This document shows positions 49,514 to 60,993 of a DNA stretch of 64,000 nt, one piece after another. Position 1 is the stretch's first letter. Each line of letters begins with the position of its first letter. Under the pieces are notes generated by a model that did not search any database, was not told where the DNA came from, and worked only from the letters and a program-made list of their open reading frames with translations. Position numbers and translations under genes: made by a program. Origin of the DNA: Neurospora intermedia (lineage: Eukaryota > Ascomycota > Sordariomycetes > Sordariales > Sordariaceae); assembly GCA_037102815.1 (NCBI GenBank), contig BTPP01000002.1:2666001-2730000 (forward strand), in the 5' to 3' direction.

Positions 49514-50833
49514 ATGAAGAGGATAGCAACGCCCAGCTTGACGAGCCGGCTGCTCGTCGCCGCTCGCTCCGGAGTGTCGCCCGCCACTGCCGCCATCCGA
49601 TCCCGATCTGCAATCTCAGTGCGATCGCAATCGACAGCGGCCCTCGCTCAGCACGATGCATCTCACGACCTTAACAATGACCGGTTCCCCCCGCTTGAGC
49701 CCCTCCCCCCCGCGGCCGAGTCCCTACCGTCGCCCCTCCCCGAACGGGCCCTGACCTCGGCCAAACTGGCCGCCCTCCACGCCCGTTTGAACCTTTCTCC
49801 CAAGATCCCCCTACAGACATTGGCAAGGACACTGGTCGACGCCTCGGCCGACGAGAACCCGCAGTTCAACAACGCCAACCTCGCCTTCGTTGGCCAGACC
49901 CTCATCAACTACCATATTGCCGAATGGCTCCTCTGCAAATACCCCCGTTTACCCCAGGGAATTCTCTTCAGTGCCATGAAGGCTTATGCCGGACCGAAGC
50001 CCTTGCTCCAGATTGCGCGGTCATGGGGTGTTGATACCGCCGCGGTGCCCGGCGGCGAGGTGGATCCCGGTCTTCTGCAGTTCGATGCCCTTAAGCCCGG
50101 CGTCTCCATCACAAATTTCGGCTACAAGCGTACAGAGCTCGCCTACCTCGAGAAGTTCAAGTGGCGTCGCGGTATGGCCTCGCGTGTCGTTCTCGACGAC
50201 GACTTTGGTGATGTCGTGCGCAGCGACCCCAAGGTTGCCGCCGATCTGGAGAAGGCGATGGAAGAGCAGGATCAAGACAAGACTCCCGACGAGGAGGAGG
50301 CCGAGATGGTCGCTAATGAGCAGGACCAGGACGTGAGCTACGACCGCTACGGCAACCCCGACACCCGGGCCGCTGCTGAGCGGGCCCACGCCTACTTTGT
50401 GCGCGCCGTCGTCGGCGCCATCTACGCCCACTGCGGCCGCGAGGCTGCCAAGGCCTTTGTCAAGGCACACATCATGTCGCGCACCCTCGACATCGCCAAG
50501 CTCTTCGAATTCAAGTACCCCACCCGCGAGCTCGCCGCGCTCTGCGCCCGTGAGGATTTCGAGCCCCCCGTGGCTCGCCTCCTCTCCGAGACGGGTCGCC
50601 AGTCGCGCACCCCCGTTTTTGTTGTCGGTATCTACAGCGGTAGCGACAAGCTCGGCGAGGGCGCCGCCTCCTCTCTCGACCACGCCCGCTTCAAGGCTGC
50701 CATGAACGCCCTGAAGGCTTGGTATCTCTACAGCCCTGGCGAGAACCCTCGGGTACCCAGTGATATGCTGGAGGAGGGCGCCAAGCCCTGGACGCCAGCA
50801 TACATTGATATGGGTGAGGTTATCTCCCGCTAA
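49514..50833 (+). CDS. mrpl3: Mitochondrial large-subunit ribosomal protein mL44 (yeast Mrpl3)
   Basis: An intronless gene for 439 residues. Residues 1-45 are rich in Ser, Ala and Arg with no acidic residue, a typical mitochondrial presequence. An RNase III-like fold follows (about 82-165, with LTSAKLAALHARLNL and FVGQTLINYHIAEWLLCKYP), continuing at about 284-330 (VVGAIYAHCGREAAKAFV). A double-stranded RNA-binding domain covers about 334-406 (TPVFVVGIYSG, ending FKAAMNALKAWYLYSP). The acidic RNase III catalytic residues are not evident in the helix, as expected for a structural ribosomal protein. An acidic insert (about 245-275, EEQDQDKTPDEEEAEM) interrupts the fold. The start is the first ATG of the ORF. 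It is probably part of the mitoribosome central protuberance side. Confidence 0.9.
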   Translation: MKRIATPSLTSRLLVAARSGVSPATAAIRSRSAISVRSQSTAALAQHDASHDLNNDRFPPLEPLPPAAESLPSPLPERALTSAKLAALHARLNLSPKIPLQTLARTLVDASADENPQFNNANLAFVGQTLINYHIAEWLLCKYPRLPQGILFSAMKAYAGPKPLLQIARSWGVDTAAVPGGEVDPGLLQFDALKPGVSITNFGYKRTELAYLEKFKWRRGMASRVVLDDDFGDVVRSDPKVAADLEKAMEEQDQDKTPDEEEAEMVANEQDQDVSYDRYGNPDTRAAAERAHAYFVRAVVGAIYAHCGREAAKAFVKAHIMSRTLDIAKLFEFKYPTRELAALCAREDFEPPVARLLSETGRQSRTPVFVVGIYSGSDKLGEGAASSLDHARFKAAMNALKAWYLYSPGENPRVPSDMLEEGAKPWTPAYIDMGEVISR

Positions 50834-52087
50834 GTGAGGAGGTTGAAACACGGAGCATGGCGGCGGACAGTACGGGAGGCAGTAGAGACCATAGGAAGTG
50901 TATGAAACGAAAGGTAAAAAGAGAGAAGCAGATGGCCTGCTTGAACTCTCAGTTTTATTGGTTGTGCGGCCCATCAACTCGGGATAGGTTCCCCCTTGTG
51001 GAAATCGACGCAAGAGGATCGAGAGGGAAACAAAACAACGAGTGGATTTTGTTGGTGTGGTCTAAAAGCTCAGCTTACCTTTCCACTCTTTTCCTGTTGA
51101 GAGCGGGCAATTTTCGTCCTGCGAAGGAAGGGGATATAAAATGGATGGTCCTCTCTCTCACCCATTCATTCCCTTTCCTTCCATTTGTTCTCTGCTCTTT
51201 TTTGCCGGAAGACGAGATGTTGTATACAGATTCGCGCGCAACGGACATACATGTACACACACGCACACCCCCGCCACATATACCAATACAAGGAAGGGGG
51301 TTGGGACGGAACGGGGGAATGAAGAAGGTCTGGTTGGTGGCTGCTTGGCTCTGCTTTCGACAAAGAGAGACACACAACCCTCCTCGGGGTGGCATCTTGT
51401 GTCCTTCTTTCTCAGTGTATAATACCAAAAAAAGTAGCCGGGGCCAAGGAGAAGGAAGATCATCGTTTGTATGTGTAGCATTAAGAAGTCAAATTTTTTA
51501 CGAGGCATCAACGAAGTACATGATGACATGACAAATCCTTCCTCTACGTAATGACTGCTCTGGCATGAGGAGAAGGCTGTGTAAGAGATGATATGGTACC
51601 ACGTATTTTACACGCATTGTACGATTCCAAGAAGTATAACCTCTTATTTTGGACTACAAGCATCGTCAAGGGAAAAAAAAAAAAAAAACGGGAATACGCA
51701 ACTGGCAAGAGTAACAGACCAGACGACGAGATCGAACCTGGAAGTTCCCCCCAAGCTTGCGCGCCTTTCATTCATCCAAAGTAGAGATTGTTTATCTATT
51801 TTGCCTCTTGCTTTCTTCACATTGCTCTTGTTTATCTTTTACATGAGAGGAAGATGGAGTTGGTGAGAGGGGAGATGAAAAGTGAATTGGTCTTGCTGTA
51901 TTTGCGTTCTCACTTTCATACCTCCTCCTGATACTTTGTCACGACGTTTCCAAACACGTTCAGCAGGACTTGCAGTTTAATGTAGACGGGCCAGTTAAGG
52001 GAACTTGAACAACTATAGAATTGGCATATTTTCAAGGTACAGTGGTCTAAGATGATAGGGTGCGCCAAGGAGAATATTGAGTGCGCG
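50834..52087. other. 3' flank of mL44, no supported gene
   Basis: The interval follows the mL44 stop and contains T-rich and CA-rich stretches and an A(16) run at 51,673-51,688. A 224-codon ORF at 50,857-51,531 starts 23 bases after the mL44 stop, is rich in Trp, Cys and Arg, has no domain and overlaps antisense ORFs; it is probably 3' UTR. Confidence 0.55.
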
Positions 52088-52345
52088 TACCGTAGAGTCT
52101 CGCGAAACTCGCAAACTACCTTCCCTCATTGAGCGCCGGGCATATGGCAGAAATCTGGCCGGTCGCTGTGCAGTAAAATGTATGCAAGTTAGCGTGAAGG
52201 GCAATATCCTTAAGTTTTCACTAACTGGGCGGGCACTTGCGCTGGCATATGTATGCTTACGAGGCATACTTCAGCCAGATTTCTGCCATATGCCCGGCGC
52301 TCAATGAGGGAAGGTAGTTTGCGAGTTTCGCGAGACTCTACGGTA
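52088..52345. mobile_element. 258-bp fold-back element with perfect 72-bp inverted arms
   Basis: The left arm 52,088-52,159 and right arm 52,274-52,345 are exact reverse complements over 72 bases, with a 114-bp spacer. The ends are TACCGTAGAG and CTCTACGGTA, so TA stands at both tips, as in a Tc1/mariner-type insertion. The spacer holds a smaller imperfect hairpin (AGTTAG..TGAA against TTCACTAACT). There is no coding capacity. A MITE is the simplest explanation; a hairpin RNA precursor is another. Confidence 0.75.
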
Positions 52346-52598
52346 GGTTTTCTCCTACTGGTTTAAGAAAAAAAAAAGAAAAAAACACACATTAAGTTTC
52401 TGTTACTCATCTCTTAATCTCTTCGGCATTGTCTATCCTCTTCATCCTCATTTTGGGGTATAACCATCCGTCATCTCATTTATCGCCATCCATCCCATTA
52501 GTCATAACCCATTCCTACCATCTCCATCACCAAAGAATAACCCACGGAGAATCACTCGCCTCCTAAATCAACAAAAAGAAGAGACACAACGCGCTCGC

Positions 52599-55106
52599 TC
52601 AACTGAAGTGATCACCCTCGCCCAACTTACCGTCGATCCCCAGCCTAACCTTCCTCCTCTGCCTCTCCTCCGCCATCCTCTTCTCCCTCTCCAGTCTACT
52701 ATTCTTCTTGCGCTCATACACCGCCCTTACCGTCGCTCGAATCTTTTCTTTGCCCTCGTCATAGTTTGCCCTCGCGAGTGCGACAACCTGATCAACTTGT
52801 TCCGGTGTGTACACAAAGTTCCACGTGCTCATGTAATCGCTCGAGGCTGGATCAACAGAGCTAGAGACCTTCTCGTTGGCCAGGAATGGCATGTAGACGA
52901 CCGCAATGCCGGCGTTCGGCTCCATGAGCTTCCACGACGAGGCATCGTCCACTGGCGGCGGCGGCGGGTCATCGGTGCGTCGCTCCTCGGTTGTGCCGAC
53001 CCAGACGGTACAGTAGCCGAGCTCGTGGGCGGTTTGGTCGTATTTCTCTTGCTGGCTCATCAAGCTCTGGTCGCTGTCACCTTCGGGCTTTACCTTGGGG
53101 TCGTTGGCGTGTCGGGTGGCTTGGTCGGCTTTGGCTTGGGCGAGTTTGTTATCGGCTTCGGCTTCTGTGGCTTCTTCAGCTTCCTTCAATTCCCTGGCGG
53201 TGGTGGAGGCCGATGCAGAGGCCTTGGGCCAGCCGGCACCTATGGGCCATCCCTTAATCCCCCTTTGCCTTGCGTAACCTTCGACCACGGAGAGCCAGTT
53301 GTCCGTCTTGATGTCGGCAGAAGCATCGAATGCAACTATGATGTCGACATTGCGACCTGGCCGCAACAAGGGGTAGATAGGGAGGTTATTGGACATGCCA
53401 GAGTCCATAAGTTGGATGTAATCGGAGTCGTAAGCAAGCCGAGGAACCGTCGGCGGAAGCTTGCCGTTCATTCCGTGGATGAAGTTCGGGATCGTCGCCG
53501 GATCGATTGGATGAACCTTGCTGAGGTTCTCATTGTGACCCCAAATCAAGTTGTCTACAGCCTGGAAACCACCAAGGCTCTGGATCAAAGGGCGAATTTC
53601 GCGGTAGTAATGGCTCAGTGTTGCGCAGAACGCACTGCCCCATATGCCCAGGAGTACAGGCAACCGGATTTCGGGAAGGTAGAAGCCTTCTGTTGTAGGC
53701 AGGTTGACGCCATCTTGGAAACTTCTGCCCATGGCCCAGGTGGGGATACCGGCAGCGAACTCTTCGCAGAAAAGCTCAAAAGGCGTCATCTCAAACCACT
53801 GAAACCATGCTTCTTTCTTGGCCTCAGCTTTTGCCGCCTCTGAAGCATGAGACTGCTCGTTGCCGGCCTCGTCCAGCTCGGGGATTTCGTGGCGCACAGC
53901 CGTATAAATGGGCATGGGATTTTGTCCGTAGCGAATGTACTCTTGCTGGTGAGACAGCTTGAAGTCCTGTGCATTGATGCCAAGTTCTCCCTTGGGAATG
54001 AACAACCTAGCTGCCAGCAGCAGCCCGTAGGCGTCAACGAGCCCAAAATCAGCTTCTGGATCACCCTTTAGCTTTTCTACCACGGCGGTCAGCAGTAGCT
54101 TGTTCGTAGGCGCAGACAATAGAGCTGAGAAGGCAGTAGGCGGGTAGGCAATATGAATGCCGAGACGTGCTTTCAAGTGGTTAATAAGTCGCTGGAAATC
54201 GTTGCCTGAAAGGGAGGAGAAGTACAGAGACTGAAGCCAACAGGATCCACTGACGCCTGATGTATACGTGATACAATCGAAAAGGCCATCCTCGGCCGCC
54301 GCCATATACGACCCGGTTCCAGCGACGAGCGCCCTAAGGCCACCACCAGAGCCACATATGGCAATGGTGGGTACGTCGTCTGGGTTGACATCCTCCTCTT
54401 TTATGCCAAGGTAGTGAGCCAACGCAACGGCTGTTATCTTTTTCCTGCGTGCCAGGAAAGTCTTCTCTTCGTCACAGAGGTCCTCCGAAACGCGAACCTT
54501 GGCCGAGTACTGGATCTCAGGATTTATGGCAGGATCACGGGCCTCCTCCCAGATTTCAGCGGCGAGAGAACCTGGGGCCATGTTGAGCTCCCGTTGGAGC
54601 TTTCTGATGTAGCCAGGAATGAGTTTGGACCATTCTGGAAGAACAAGATCGACCAGCTTGTTGGAAAGTTTGCCTGCCTCGGCCGAGGTCATGGCCGAGA
54701 AGCCCTCAAAGCCATCAACGAGTTTGGACCAGGTGCTATTATCGTCGATTTTGCCGTGAGATTCTAGCTCCTGAGCGAAGAGGTCTGTATCGCTCGATCG
54801 GTCTGTCTTGGCAGTCTTGTCGGTTGAGTCGAAAGTCTGAACAACATCAGCCGTTGGGTTGAGCGAGAAAACAAGCAAGGAGCCGAGGAGTACCGCCGAG
54901 AGGGATCGAGGGACCCGCGTCTTTGGTTTGGGCTTGCTATCGCCTGAAGCGAAGAAGCCATGTCGCGTCTGTTGGAATGATAGCAGGGAGGGTTTCGTCC
55001 TTGCCGGTCCTCTCAAGAGGGCGCTACTCTGTGTGAGAGACCTTGCCAGGGGAGATCGGCGACCCGTTGATGAGATGGCGAAGGTCAATTGGCCCAGCCG
55101 CGCCAT
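52599..55106 (-). CDS. plaA: Cytosolic phospholipase A2-like enzyme (PLA2_B/patatin-type hydrolase)
   Basis: A single-exon gene for 835 residues. It should hydrolyse fatty acyl ester bonds of phospholipids. The catalytic parts of the cPLA2 family are visible: the oxyanion loop CGSGGGLRAL with Arg258 (251-260), the nucleophile Ser286 in SGVSGSCW, and Asp568 in MDSGMSNNLP. The N-terminal 60 residues are Arg/Ser-rich and precede a short hydrophobic segment (about 66-82, PRSLSAVLLGSLLVFSL), so the enzyme may be targeted to mitochondria or anchored in a membrane rather than free in the cytosol. There is no C2 domain. A charged low-complexity insert (about 625-690) and a basic C-terminal tail (RKKNSRLEREKR) are further features. 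Length is close to that of Aspergillus PlaA. A 411-codon antisense ORF at 52,608-53,843 is a codon-bias shadow. Confidence 0.9.
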   Translation of the reverse strand: MARLGQLTFAISSTGRRSPLARSLTQSSALLRGPARTKPSLLSFQQTRHGFFASGDSKPKPKTRVPRSLSAVLLGSLLVFSLNPTADVVQTFDSTDKTAKTDRSSDTDLFAQELESHGKIDDNSTWSKLVDGFEGFSAMTSAEAGKLSNKLVDLVLPEWSKLIPGYIRKLQRELNMAPGSLAAEIWEEARDPAINPEIQYSAKVRVSEDLCDEEKTFLARRKKITAVALAHYLGIKEEDVNPDDVPTIAICGSGGGLRALVAGTGSYMAAAEDGLFDCITYTSGVSGSCWLQSLYFSSLSGNDFQRLINHLKARLGIHIAYPPTAFSALLSAPTNKLLLTAVVEKLKGDPEADFGLVDAYGLLLAARLFIPKGELGINAQDFKLSHQQEYIRYGQNPMPIYTAVRHEIPELDEAGNEQSHASEAAKAEAKKEAWFQWFEMTPFELFCEEFAAGIPTWAMGRSFQDGVNLPTTEGFYLPEIRLPVLLGIWGSAFCATLSHYYREIRPLIQSLGGFQAVDNLIWGHNENLSKVHPIDPATIPNFIHGMNGKLPPTVPRLAYDSDYIQLMDSGMSNNLPIYPLLRPGRNVDIIVAFDASADIKTDNWLSVVEGYARQRGIKGWPIGAGWPKASASASTTARELKEAEEATEAEADNKLAQAKADQATRHANDPKVKPEGDSDQSLMSQQEKYDQTAHELGYCTVWVGTTEERRTDDPPPPPVDDASSWKLMEPNAGIAVVYMPFLANEKVSSSVDPASSDYMSTWNFVYTPEQVDQVVALARANYDEGKEKIRATVRAVYERKKNSRLEREKRMAEERQRRKVRLGIDGKLGEGDHFS

Positions 55107-58100
55107 CTTCGCGGTTGCTGGTAGGTTGCAGTACCTCCGCTGGCAAGGCTAATGGAAATGCTCAATATGCGATGCGGCGCGATGCGGGCAGAAATCAAGA
55201 GACACCAAAGTTAGGTTGGTGTTGCGCGCAGTCTCGAAATACCTGTAGAGGGGTTGGAAGGTAGGCAGGAACCTGGGGTCCTTTATTAAAGACAGGTCTC
55301 GACACGATACTTGCTTGGTTATTGCTCTCGATTAAGGGCTATCATCTTGGCCGAAAAGCGCCCAGCCCAGTTGACTAGCGAACTTGGCCTATTTGACGAG
55401 CTTCCTAGTCCTTCCGTCCAAGTTTTGTTGTCGGCAGCTTGTATGACTGTATCGATCGGTTACGGTAACTGATTTCTCGAGGAGTCTGGAGTTGATTTGT
55501 GTATGCGATTCTGACATCATAGCTATGGAGCTTGGAAACCTGAGCTGGAGGGGCCCGAGGTCTGTTAGGAGGGTACCACCCAACAGCTCGTACTTTACTA
55601 CTGTACCTTCCGTGCAAGCCCGATAAGCGACCCGTAGCATATCCGAATTCTTGGTGTCCAAGTGGAATGCTCCCGCCAGTCCCATCATCTTCAGTTACTT
55701 GCCTACCTACCTTTCTACTCAATCGGCAGGCAAGAACTGGAGCCCCTGGTACATTTCTCCCATGGTCACGTATCATTTTGTCTCTTCCAGTGGATGTCCC
55801 GTCTACACTATCAATTAGCTCGATGCAGTGGTGTCGGTATACACTCCGGATGTTCCAACTTGCCAAGTTCCCGTCCTTTGAAATCAACGCTGCAACTTTG
55901 TTCCAGCTAACATGGATTTCTTGACTGTATACCTGTATGTGGAAGTACACATGTAGTCGATCTTGAGTTGATTACTTACATTAACACGAATATCCTTATC
56001 TCTGTCCACTATCCACCCGTTCTTCTTCCAACGAGCAGACGGGGAAGCATACATCGACCAACTATGCGCACCGATTAACCAATCATGTGACTTCTCGGGA
56101 ACACCCGAAGTACAAATCCTTCTCGTCCGAACCTTTGAGGATTGCTTTAATCCTTCGCATGCAATCCTGGAACGAAATTGCCTCTACCTAGTGGAAAAGT
56201 AGAGTATACTCTGTATACAGATGTGGTCGTGCCAGAGTGTTTAGGAATCCCGGAAAGGCTTTGTGTTCGTCTTTGATTTTTGTAACCGAAGGGGAAAAAA
56301 ATAAAAATAAAAACGAAGCGTCCAGTCCAGCCCTTCCGGATGTGGGGAAGTTGATCGGATTGTTTCTTTAAAAAGCCAGGCGGCTCCATTCCCGTTCGCT
56401 TGTTTTGAAGGACGGGAACTGGAGGAGCTTCTATGTATGAATGGAACTGGGGTTTCCACACCCAGGGCGTCAGACCATCAGGGCCAGACGCATCTTGCAA
56501 CTACCTCCACATGGAAGCAGTATGCTCCAGGATGCACCGAAAGTCGACGGATATGCGCTCAAATGACCCAAGCCACGCCATTGCCATGTTTCTCTAACCA
56601 CGGGGCATCGAGTTGGTTCCGTGTCTTGCTTTTCTGATCTCATCCAGGGTCTCCGATGATCGACCACCGTGACGGTTTTGAAGAAGAAAAGTGATCACTA
56701 TCGACCGCACCGATCAAAATGTCCAGCAAGAACTCACGGGATTTACACCAAAGCACGGCGACAATATTTGGATGCAAGCGCCCGAAGACCATCCAGAGTG
56801 TAGGAGCCTGACGGTAGCCACCATGTCTGTCTCATCAACAGGCGGAATCAGGCGTATACTGTAATATAAAAACACATAATCCATGGTAGCTGGCCTCCAG
56901 CAAAGACAAGGAGATGATGCTGTTTGCCCTGACTGAAACAGTCGCTCGTCTGGTTCCGAAGTCGGGTGTGGAATCTAGACGCGCCCTAACCTAGCCCGCC
57001 TACCCGTGCCTCGTAGCCAGGCTCAGCAAGTTATGTCCGAATATCATGAGCAGTCATACCAGAAAGCCAAGCACCAAATAGAGTTGCAGAGAAGCGCGAA
57101 GCAAATCAAAATGTGAAAGCGCACGGGATTTGGTCTCCAACAAATGCACGTAATTTAATTTTCAGGAGCTCCCTGGCTCATAAGTACTTAGCTCATCGTC
57201 ACATCCGTGCTAGTACAGTGCAGACATGGCAAATTGAGCCGAGGCGGCATGACCTTTGTGGTTACTACTCCTTTCTGCTTGCTTGTCAAATGTTTGCTCT
57301 TGTTGGTATTGCGTTCTATACCGGTAGCTTAGTGTAGGTCTCATGTTGAGATGATGGATTAGATATTACTCACAGACAAAAGATGAAGTTCCGTTGCTCG
57401 ATGCCAGCTACTCAAGGTTAGAATATTGTGTTGACACAAGTTTGGAGATTGGATTTCTCGAGCCCCAGAATTCACACTCATCTTTTTCCCCAAATGCTGG
57501 ACTGTAACCATGTCCTGACCAATCAGGTGTCCGATTGGCTCAACCCCTGCTTATTAGTTTCCCCTTAGCATGTCCTTTTAGGTTGCCCACCCGTCAGGCC
57601 AGTGGACACTTGCTAATCGAAGTCTAATGTGCCAGCCGGGCCACCAGCGAGCGAGGCCTTGCCTGCGACCTTGCGCCCGTGTGTTTTACTCGTGGTCCTG
57701 GCACTGGTGCGTCGGGCCTGCCATGGCCTGTCCGGCGTCCATCCGGGTTCCAGCACGACACCTAACACCACATTTGGCACGTCGAACCTGAACCCCTTTT
57801 GAACTGCTCCAAACGGGACGTCGATGCAGCCAGGCACAGGCAATCTAAACACCTACCCAATCTCCATACCCACCCCCCCCATCCCATCCACAATCATCCA
57901 TCCATCCATCCATCTTCTTCGACTGAAGCCGCTGCCTGCTCGCTGCTGCTGCTGGTGCTTGCTGCTGCCACACTGACTGCCGTCGCTCCTCACACAAATT
58001 TTCCCATTCTTTTCTATCGGCAACAACTCAGCATTCTCCTCCCCGTTCATCACGTCTCCGTCTTCATTTCGTACCTTACCTTTGGCACTCTTTTCATATT

Positions 58101-58764
58101 CATACGCGTTCCAGCGTTACCTTTCAGATTCACCGGCCAATTGCCTTAGAAATCCGCACCAGGCGGCGCCCATTGACAACTACCCAACCTTTGACAATAC
58201 GCGAACCATAGAGGTATCTACCCTACCGGCTCGCCTTCCTTCCGGTAAGTTGATGCTGCTTGGTCGTGAACTCTTCGATACTCTCTCTGTACGGACGCTC
58301 GCTCCTGGTCCAGCCCCAGGGCACGTATCTACAGCCTACCCGTCCGGCTCGACAGATACCGGATGGCTCTGTTGCTACTGCCCCAACCTGCCGGTATCTC
58401 GTGCTCTTCGTCGTCACAAGCCCCCCTCATAGTTGCCGCTGGGCTGCGCCGATACGAGCAGCCACTCCAGCCAGTCCGTTTGCCTCCACCGCGATCCACG
58501 TTGGGGTTTTAGGTGGTTTCGGTGCTGGTAGTACCGGACTCGCACTGCAGGGCACTTGACGAGTGGGCGGTAGCCGTCTGCACGGAGAAGGAGGAAGACA
58601 CATGCCGGGTGCAACTCAGCTTCCATCTCAATGACTGACGCTATTCGTTTACCTTCCAGACTTCGCGCCTTCCTTACGATCCCGAATTTTTTTACCTTTT
58701 CCATCAACTGTTCACTTCTCGACTCGACCGAAACATCACCGGCATCACGGTACCTTCTGCTATA
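55107..58764. other. Intergenic region with divergent promoters
   Basis: The phospholipase (minus) and the septin (plus) diverge, so both promoters lie here. A CCAT tetranucleotide repeat occurs near 57,893-57,913. From about 57,850 onward the sequence is C/T-rich, which suits a long 5' leader of the septin mRNA. The largest ORF (55,405-55,950, minus, 181 codons) has no domain and is not supported. Confidence 0.55.
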
Positions 58765-60993
58765 ATGGGTAAGCGCTTGCTTTCTGTCCTCTACTTAACC
58801 CGTCCGTTCGATCAAGCCGCAGGAAGCATCGCCGGATCACCGACCTCCTCGTACCTTACTCTACGGTCCATGGGCTCAACAAAACCCGCCTCAACGCCGC
58901 CCTTCGCCGACTTTTCATCTCCCTCCCCCCCACCAACATCACAGCTCGTTCTTCTGATACGATCATCACATTCGTTGTCCGCTTGCCATCTACCGTTTCT
59001 TGGGAACCGTCTTTTTTTTTTGGAAGAGAACCATCTTACCACCCAAATACTTTGTTCAAACGACTCCGCTGCAATGCATTTCGCTACCATGATGCACAAT
59101 GCCACCCGGGGCCGCGCCAAAAGTGTTCAGTTTGAGAAGAGCTTTGCCAGTCTCGCTGAAACCATCGATGGAAGCGCTTTGCGGGATGGTCCCGTGTCCC
59201 CCGTTCCCGTTTCCGGAACACGGACCAGCAGTTTGCCCCTTGGGGAGAACAACGAGATGATCAAGAAGGCTCTACGCCGATACAAGAGCTTGCTGGAAAT
59301 CGAGGACCCGGCCCCGACGTTGCCAATGACCCAACAATTCTCATACGACGAGCTATATCCCAAGGCTACGGATCCGACTGTGTCCCAGGAGCCATTACCG
59401 AAGCGGCCTTTATCCTCTAGTAGTTGAGAGCTCCGCGCACTTGACTGGACATACATTACATACTTTTGGGCACAAGATGATGGATATCATGCTAACGTTG
59501 GCTCTATGACAGCTTCGAACGGTATTCCCACCTCTCCTCCTGTTAGGGCGGCTCCCGTACCTCAGTCATCGACTTCCCAGCCATTGCCATCTCAGACGAA
59601 ACAACATCAAGATGCTTCTGGTTCTGACACCGTGGCCGCAGCTCTCCCTTCTACCTTGAGCGACAACCGAAACATTGTCCGAAGGAAGCTGACGGGATAC
59701 GTTGGTTTCGCCAACCTTCCCAACCAATGGCACCGCAAGAGCGTCCGCAAGGGCTTCAACTTCAATGTCATGGTTGTTGGTATGTGATGCTTTCTGTGTC
59801 CATTGAAGGAGATTTACTAATTCTAGACATGCAGGTGAATCGGGACTCGGAAAGTCGACCCTCGTTAACACTCTCTTTAACACTTCGCTTTACCCTCCCA
59901 AGGAGCGCAAGGGACCTAGCCTCGACATTGTTCCCAAGACTGTCACCATTCAGTCTATCAGCGCCGATATTGAAGAGGCTGGTGTTCGCCTCCGTTTGAC
60001 CGTCGTTGACACTCCTGGCTTCGGCGACTTTGTCAACAACGACGAGTCTTGGCGTCCTATTGTGGACAACATCGAACAGCGCTTCGATGCTTACTTGGAT
60101 GCCGAAAACAAGGTGAACCGCATGAACATTGTGGACAACAGGATTCATGCCTGTGTTTTCTTCATCCAGCCCACCGGTCACTCGCTCAAGCCTCTTGATA
60201 TCGAGGTCATGAAGCGTCTCCACACCAAGGTCAACTTGATTCCCGTCATCGCCAAGTCGGATACCCTCACCGATGACGAGATTGCTGCTTTCAAGGCTAG
60301 AGTATGTCTTCGAGCCCTACTTGTTCTGCGATCAATATTAACAGTTTATCATAGATTCTTGCGGATATCAAGTACCACAAGGTGCAAATCTTTGAGGGCC
60401 CTCGCTACGAACTTGACGACGAGGAGACCATCGCGGAGAACAACGAGATCATGTCCAAGGTCCCCTTCGCCGTTGTCGGTGCGACCAACGAGATCACAAA
60501 CGCCGATGGCCGTAAGGTTCGCGGTCGCCGTTACCCTTGGGGTGTGATCGAGGTGGACAATGAGGAGCACTGCGACTTTGTGAAGCTCCGCCAGATGCTC
60601 ATCCGTACTCACATGGAGGAGCTCAAGGAGCACACCAACAACGTCCTTTACGAGAACTACCGCACGGACAAGTTGATCGCTATGGGCGTCTCTCAAGATC
60701 CAAGCGTCTTCAAGGAGGTGAACCCAGCCGTCAAGCAGGAGGAAGAGCGCGCCCTCCACGAACAGAAGCTTGCGAAGATGGAAGCCGAAATGAAGATGGT
60801 CTTCCAGCAAAAGGTTGCTGAAAAGGAATCCAAGCTGAAGCAGAGCGAAGAGGAGCTGTATGCTCGTCATAGGGAGATGAAGGAGCAGCTGGAGCGCCAA
60901 CGACTGGAGCTCGAGGAGAAGAAGTCCCGAATCGAAAGTGGGCGGCCAATTGAGAAGGAGCCGACAAAGAGGAAGGGATTTTCTCTCCGATAA
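58765..60993 (+). CDS. cdc3: Septin of the Cdc3/AspB group
   Basis: A GTP-binding cytoskeletal protein that assembles into heteropolymers at septa and hyphal tips. The short model has exons 58,765-58,768 (ATGG), 59,513-59,779, 59,835-60,301 and 60,355-60,993, giving 458 residues. It contains a polybasic segment before the G domain, P-loop GESGLGKS (91-98), DTPGFGD (149-155) and AKSD (230-233). The septin-unique element with [13 protein letters not shown] follows. A coiled coil spans about residues 372-442 and the protein ends KRKGFSLR. The first intron is 744 nt, unusually long, with a GCTAACG branch site at 59,491. A spliceable alternative first exon lies inside it (separate entry) and would give a 572-residue form. 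Confidence 0.92.
59074..59419 (+). CDS. Possible alternative first coding exon of the septin
   Basis: Inside the long first intron an open frame starts with ATGs at 59,074, 59,089 and 59,092. Its codons prefer G or C at the third position, and the peptide has a charged helix ([18 protein letters not shown]). A donor GTAGTT at 59,420 would leave the frame in phase 1 and join exon 2 at 59,513 through a 93-nt intron, adding about 114 residues ahead of SNGIPTSPP. Without splicing, the ORF stops at 59,427 and would be a 117-residue upstream ORF. Budding-yeast Cdc3 also has a long N-terminal extension. Expression cannot be judged from sequence. Confidence 0.5.

Noticed and set aside
50021-51013. 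330-codon minus ORF overlapping mL44
   Set aside because: Mostly antisense to mL44; Gly/Val/Leu-rich repeats mirror the GC-biased sense codons.
50857-51531. 224-codon ORF just after mL44
   Set aside because: No domain, skewed composition, overlapping antisense ORFs and immediate proximity to the mL44 stop suggest 3' UTR.
52608-53843. 411-codon plus-strand ORF opposite the phospholipase
   Set aside because: It is fully antisense to a convincing cPLA2-like gene, has Trp/Cys/Arg-rich composition and no domain. GC-rich codon bias on the minus strand explains it.
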